The notes below the pieces were generated by a model. That model saw only the letters and a program-made list of their open reading frames with translations, did no database searches and was not told the origin of the DNA. Shown piece by piece: positions 59,476 through 64,000 of a DNA stretch of 64,000 nt. The position numbers and the translations under genes were made by a program. The stretch covers positions 890,998 to 954,997 of the forward strand of contig NW_004797359.1 in the NCBI RefSeq assembly GCF_000002075.1, given 5' to 3'. The first letter of the stretch is position 1; each line of letters begins with the position of its first letter. Source of the DNA: Aplysia californica (lineage: Eukaryota; Mollusca; Gastropoda; Aplysiida; Aplysiidae).

Positions 59476-60931
59476 TATTCAATGAGCCCTGGATTTTTTT
59501 TATTAATTTTTTTTAAGGTTGGGGATGGGGGATCCTAGAAACTGGAGTTTAAAAATGTTATATTATATAGTTGAAATAATAACCGACAATTTGGAATTCT
59601 CCTTTTTACCGTACCATCACCAATCTATTACATGGATACTGACAGTGCGTGAGAGACAAGTGTAGTAAAGCGTATGTGTACCCTGGGTATTGCTGGTAAG
59701 CGGAAGCTGTGCTTGCTTTTCTCTTGGGCGCTGGGGAACTTGCTTCCAGGGTATTTTTGTGCCGCAGATGTTGTGAAAGTAGTTCCCAGGTCCATGTGTC
59801 CGGCGGGTGCAATGGACCAAACAAAAAACAAACGAAAAAAACGCCACTCTGTATGAACTTGCGACTTAAATGTTTTGACTAGTTTTTTTTAAAAATTGAG
59901 TAGCTTTTGTAGAACCCTCAGTTTAAGAACATGTCACAATTGAGTATTCGTATAGCATGATTTGACTTTTCAGAAGATAGCCTTCTGTTTTATTGTTCCC
60001 CAGATTTGAGCTTGATAAAACTACATAGCCATATTTGTATTTGCCGAGTGTCGGGCCGACTCAGTCGGCTGTGTCAACGATCATACGTTGTTACACTTAA
60101 CCAATGCAATGTGTGTACTGGTTACGGACCCGTGTGGATCCATTTCACCTTTGAAATTATGTATGCCCAGAGAGATATATTGATCTTTAAAAAATTAGAT
60201 TAACAAGAAATGAAACTGAGGCATTTTTAAAAAATTGGGCTTCGAACTCCTGTGCTTGAAATTGAAAGCGATTACATATGTGTGTGCTAGAAGTGTGCTT
60301 GGTATGACAGCTGTATGACTGTGTAGGGCGCCAGTGTGTACATAATGATAGATACATGTGTACCGTATGTTTTGTATACAAATAAATTAACTGATACTGC
60401 AGAAGAGAGAATCGGGCACGGCCCATTTCGGGGGTCTTGTTTTGTCGTGAGACCGTTTGTAACTGAGATTGTTTGTAACTTTGCACATGTACCGCATCTA
60501 TTGAACTGAATTAAATGTCTTTTTTCTGACAGCATTCTTCTACTGTGTTGAAGACTGACCTGCTTGCTTAAAAATGTTGCTCGTAGTGGGGTACAGTGTT
60601 GTTTGTGTGTGTGTGTGTAAAAGTTGTTTTATTTTATTTTTGGCTTTTTTGTTTCTTTGGGGGGGGGGGGTCCGATTGTACTAGTAGCTACATGTACTTT
60701 CTTCTTTCATGTGCGCCTTACTTTGAATCAATTGTGCAGTACGCTACGCCTTTTTGCATTTTTCTTTCGGTCTTGGGGGGTGGTTGGAGCGCCGCGCCGC
60801 GCCGCGCCACTTAAAGGTCCTATTTCAGTCTTGCTTTTATACAAGCACAACATGATTGTTATTGTGTCGATATATTTGTCTTCACTCAATCTAACTGGTG
60901 TGCAATCAGTTAACTTATAGACTTATAACTT

Positions 60932-61162
60932 CTTTTTCTTTCCTAATCCTTACTATTGTCATTTTTCTTCTACTTCTTTTGTATGTCTGTCACGCTCTTG
61001 TGACCCACTATTTCCGGGGTGCCTTGATAGTCGAAGTAGGTTTTGTGCTGTTGAAGCTTAGAGGTGAGCAGAGTAAGTCTGATTCCCTGTAAGGACTTCT
61101 CTGTTGACATCCACCCCTTGGATGACCTTATGCCCTTGCGAGCGCTGTAAAACCTCTATTAT
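60932..61162 (+). mobile_element. Short retroposon, family 3 (copy a)
   Basis: It starts at TTTTTCTTTCCTAATCCTTA and ends with TTGCGAGCGCTGTAAAACCT. It matches 62912-63150 at most positions, 2 kb away in the same orientation. The tail module resembles that of SINE family 1. Confidence 0.75.
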
Positions 61163-61517
61163 AACAAACAATCAAGACTTAATAAAACTTACGATGATAA
61201 ATACGTACGTGTAGTCTCGTGAGAAATATTATTTCCAATTGTGGGAATACAATCGAACCTGCTTCACCGGTCACCTGTATAAGACAAGACAATCACCTGT
61301 ACAAAGTACAATGTACCACTTTCCTTTTCTTCCTTTGCCTGTTTTTTTTTGTTTTTTTCTTAATCTTACGTTAAACTGACACTACATAAGACGTCCACCT
61401 ATCTAATACAATCACTGTTCTCCTTGACAATTGACGGCCGTCTTAAATTGTTTCGATTGTACATGTACACTGTATTTCCCTTAGCTCAAAGTCCTGGGGG
61501 TATAGGAATAATGGCCG

Positions 61518-61522
<5 letters not shown>

Positions 61523-61590
<68 letters not shown>

Positions 61591-61626
61591 TATATATATA
61601 TATATATTATAATAATAATAATAATA
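61523..61626. repeat. (TA)n and (AAT)n microsatellite
   Basis: TA array to about 61600, then AAT units to 61626, directly before a SINE tail fragment. Confidence 0.93.
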
Positions 61627-61630
61627 AGTT

Positions 61631-61792
61631 TAAAGGTCCCTTGGTGGTCCAAAAGTCGACAAAAGAAGAGTAGGCTTCGGCCGCCGCCCTGTCAAAAATA
61701 AAAATTAATTCTTCCTACCAAACTAAAAATGTTGAATGTGTCCCGCGCGCTCTTATGACTATGATCTTATGCAGCGCGAGCGCAAAACACTT
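61631..61792 (+). mobile_element. SINE family 1, 3' fragment
   Basis: It holds AAAGGTCCCTTGGTGGTC, TAGGCTTCGGCCGCC and the end block GCGAGCGCAAAACAC. The head and middle are missing, as expected of a 5'-truncated retrocopy. Confidence 0.78.
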
Positions 61793-62150
61793 GCCAAAAC
61801 GAACAAGTTCAATGTCTACCCTCCACGACACTTGTCGAAGTCGGTTTACTTAAAAAGTCTGCTTCTCTTATGATTTTTGTTTTCCTTAGATGTGTCATGC
61901 GCCATCGTCGAGGTGACTCGTTGAGTTTCCCGTGCACTGATTGAAATAATAGGAAGGTATTATCAAAATGCTTTCCCTCCCCCCTTTGGCTCCCTTTCTT
62001 TCTTACTTTCTTTGGTTGTCTGCAGAAGGACAAGAAAATTCCCTTCACCGAATGTGCGCCCTTTGGCTAAGTCGTAACTAAAAATAAAAATGCGTACCAG
62101 CTAGGTTTGTTTTGTTGGTATCAGTAATCGATCTCATACGACATAACTTT

Positions 62151-62237
62151 TGTGTGTGTGTGTGTGTGTGTGTGTCACAGTGTGTGTGTGTGTGTTTAAT
62201 TTTTCTTAACACAGCACAGAAAAAAGGGGGGGGGGGG
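62151..62237. repeat. (GT)n tracts and G11 run
   Basis: Two short GT arrays around a CACAG break, then 11 G at 62227. Confidence 0.9.
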
Positions 62238-62620
62238 TCGGATGTGAGCATTAAAATCACCTAAAAAGAACAAAGGGTTCTTGACGTTGACGTTTTATAT
62301 CGTTTTTCAGGTTAGTTTTGAGAAGGTACATGTAGTTTTGCGAGATGTCATACTGTACAGATCGTGATAAGTCAGATTAGTCTGTTGCTGTGTGACGCTT
62401 ACGGCAAAGAGGCTTGGGGGCACCACTTGCAGATCCTTCTTCATTTCTTCCCCTCTGTTGTTTCTGTCTGTCTTGCTATTTTTTCCTCTTTCAAACGTCC
62501 GTTGTCATGTGGATGTATGTGCTTCTCTGTACATGTACCGGGTACCCACAAAAAAAACAACCAACAGTCGTAGCATGTCTATCTTATAAGTTATAGTGAC
62601 CTGTGACATGGCGTCTTAAG

Positions 62621-63617
62621 CACCTGTTACACGCAACGATAAATTGTGTCAGATTCGTCGTATGCGGCATGCGAGAACTGTCTGTTTTAGTTTTATCGAA
62701 CTGAGTAGTCTGTTTAGACGTTCCAATCTATCGTCCAGTTTTCTTACGATCAGGGAGATTCCCATCCTCCGGGGCAGTGCCACTGACTGTAGTGTCTTAG
62801 GCCTTTCCCAAAGGGGGGACATTTCTCGTTGAAGCACAGTAAAATTGTAAATGGGATGATTCACCATGTCACGCTCATAACTGTGCCTGGTCTACAACAG
62901 GGAACTGCTGCTTTTTCTTTCCTAATCCTTACTATTGTCATTTTCCTCTACTTCTTTTGTATGTTTGTCACACTCTTGTGACCTGCTCTTTCCGGGGTGC
63001 ATTGATAGTCGAAGCAGACCTTGTGCTGTTGAAGCTAGAGAGGTGAGCAGAGTAAGTCTGATTCCCTGTAAAGACTTCTCTGTTGACACCCACCCCTTGG
63101 CGCTCATGTGACCTCCTTAACCAGTTGCGAGCGCGTAAAACCCTCTACTAAAAAAAAAAAAAAAAAAGATTCCTAGTCTTTGACCTGACTGCAGATGTGC
63201 AACGTACCGAGTGACCTTGATACACAACTTCATCATTGCCAATCAACTAAATAATAAAATTTACATTTACATAACGCATCAAATCAGGTTTCCGCGAGCA
63301 TCTTTGCTTATTTTGAGACGCTGATTCCGAATATAAAATGTGTTTTGGTGTGTGATGATTATTTTAAAAACTTTGAGCCCTAAGTTTAATCCTGCGCGGC
63401 GGCAAAGTGATTCTTGTTCACAGCGCGTCTCCCCCAAATCTGACCGTAATTGCACGAAAAATATCAAGCAGCGCTTGATTTCTCGACCGAGTCTCCAAGC
63501 CATCGGCCAATCGTCCAAACTTTGTACAATTTTATGGTTACCCCTGACTATTTGTCTCATGATCGATAGATCGTCCATTTTTTTTTTGGTACAATTTATC
63601 GTTGCGTGTAATCAGGG
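62621..63617. mobile_element. 1.0-kb inverted-repeat transposon of unknown family
   Basis: The left end CACCTGTTACACGCAACGAT and the right end (reverse) CCCTGATTACACGCAACGAT share 14 bp plus the following AAATTGT. Retroposon copy b lies inside. Flanks (CTTAAG / CTTTAG) hint at a decayed target duplication, but this is not firm. No transposase is seen. Confidence 0.65.
62912..63168 (+). mobile_element. Short retroposon, family 3 (copy b), with poly(A) tail
   Basis: Second copy of 60932-61162, ending CCAGTTGCGAGCGCGTAAAA, then CCCTCTACT and about 17 A. The A tail indicates spread by reverse transcription in the plus orientation. It lies inside the inverted-repeat element 62621-63617. Confidence 0.78.
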
Positions 63618-63641
63618 CTTTAGAATTAGCGTTATACTGTA

Positions 63642-63737
63642 CGAGGGTTGTCCCACGGAAAACCGAAACTTGGCTGTTATTTGAAAACTGCATGTATTCA
63701 ATATTTTCACATTCTGTAAACGCTCACAATTGTCTCC
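63642..63737 (+). mobile_element. Left-end fragment of the same mariner family
   Basis: It starts after TA with CGAGGGTTGTCCCACGGAAA and follows the 20997 copy for about 95 bp (TTTGAAAACT, TATTTTCACATTCTGTAAAC) before the match stops. No right end is seen. Confidence 0.8.
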
Positions 63738-63839
63738 GTCTATCTGACTATCTGCTGGAATTGGAATACTGTGCCACGCTCAACCTATGTTGGCTCTGGG
63801 CCTGACATACAGCAATGAAGCAGCCGGCCGCAATAATGA

Positions 63840-64000
63840 TAATATTAATCATAATAGATAATAATAATCGTGGCAATTTATATAACGCCTAATATTTTGA
63901 AGGCTCTAAGAGTGGTACAGTAGGCCTACAAAATTTATCACTCAACCAACGAATCAAAGAATAGAAAATATACATTGTGAGGCTATTTCGCACCACACAC
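63840..64000. repeat. Possible SINE 3' tail fragment at window end
   Basis: AATTTATATAACGCCTAATA followed by AAGGCTCTAAGAGTGGTACA resembles the tail sequence of many marine-invertebrate short retroposons. It is incomplete here. Confidence 0.35.

Overview
The window looks like a piece of an animal genome, most likely a gastropod mollusc. Evidence: AT-rich sequence, spliced genes with GT-AG introns of 0.3 to 11.6 kb, very many (GT)n, (TC)n and (TA)n microsatellites, tRNA-derived SINEs and small DNA transposons. The phylum is my inference from gene sequence and repeat style; nothing in the window proves it. One run of exactly 100 N (23869-23968) marks an assembly gap.

Two conserved genes lie head to head. 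On the minus strand, 33406 down to 11903, is a 12-exon gene for PTPN9 (PTP-MEG2): an N-terminal CRAL-TRIO/Sec14 lipid-binding domain, a long charged linker and a classical tyrosine phosphatase domain. The exon junctions join in frame to a 698-residue protein. On the plus strand, 33788 to 52752, is a five-exon gene for the CDC34/UBE2R2 ubiquitin-conjugating enzyme (235 residues, complete). The two start codons are only 381 bp apart, and the gap carries a perfect palindromic CRE (TGACGTCA), so a shared bidirectional promoter is likely. The products act in different pathways (vesicle and receptor-signalling phosphatase; SCF ubiquitin ligase E2), so the link would be co-expression at most.

Region by region: 1-11.9 kb holds microsatellites, a tRNA-SINE family and one TTAA-flanked MITE, plus the unknown end of the PTPN9 3' UTR. 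11.9-33.4 kb is PTPN9; its introns hold a decayed mariner, a hAT-like element with an 8-bp target duplication, two TTAA-flanked elements and a SINE. 33.8-52.8 kb is UBE2R2; intron 1 (11.6 kb) is a transposon nest in which one SINE has been split by a TTAA-type MITE and by a long-TIR element with a 9-bp duplication. 52.8-64 kb holds the UBE2R2 3' UTR/flank, a five-copy 45-bp tandem repeat, two copies of a poly(A)-type retroposon and further inverted-repeat elements. I saw no other convincing protein-coding gene, no rRNA, no functional tRNA, no CRISPR, and no LTR or virus-like element.

The least expected signal is the density of TTAA-bounded inverted-repeat elements (eight copies, at least four terminal-repeat families), several present as inverted pairs inside or across these two genes.
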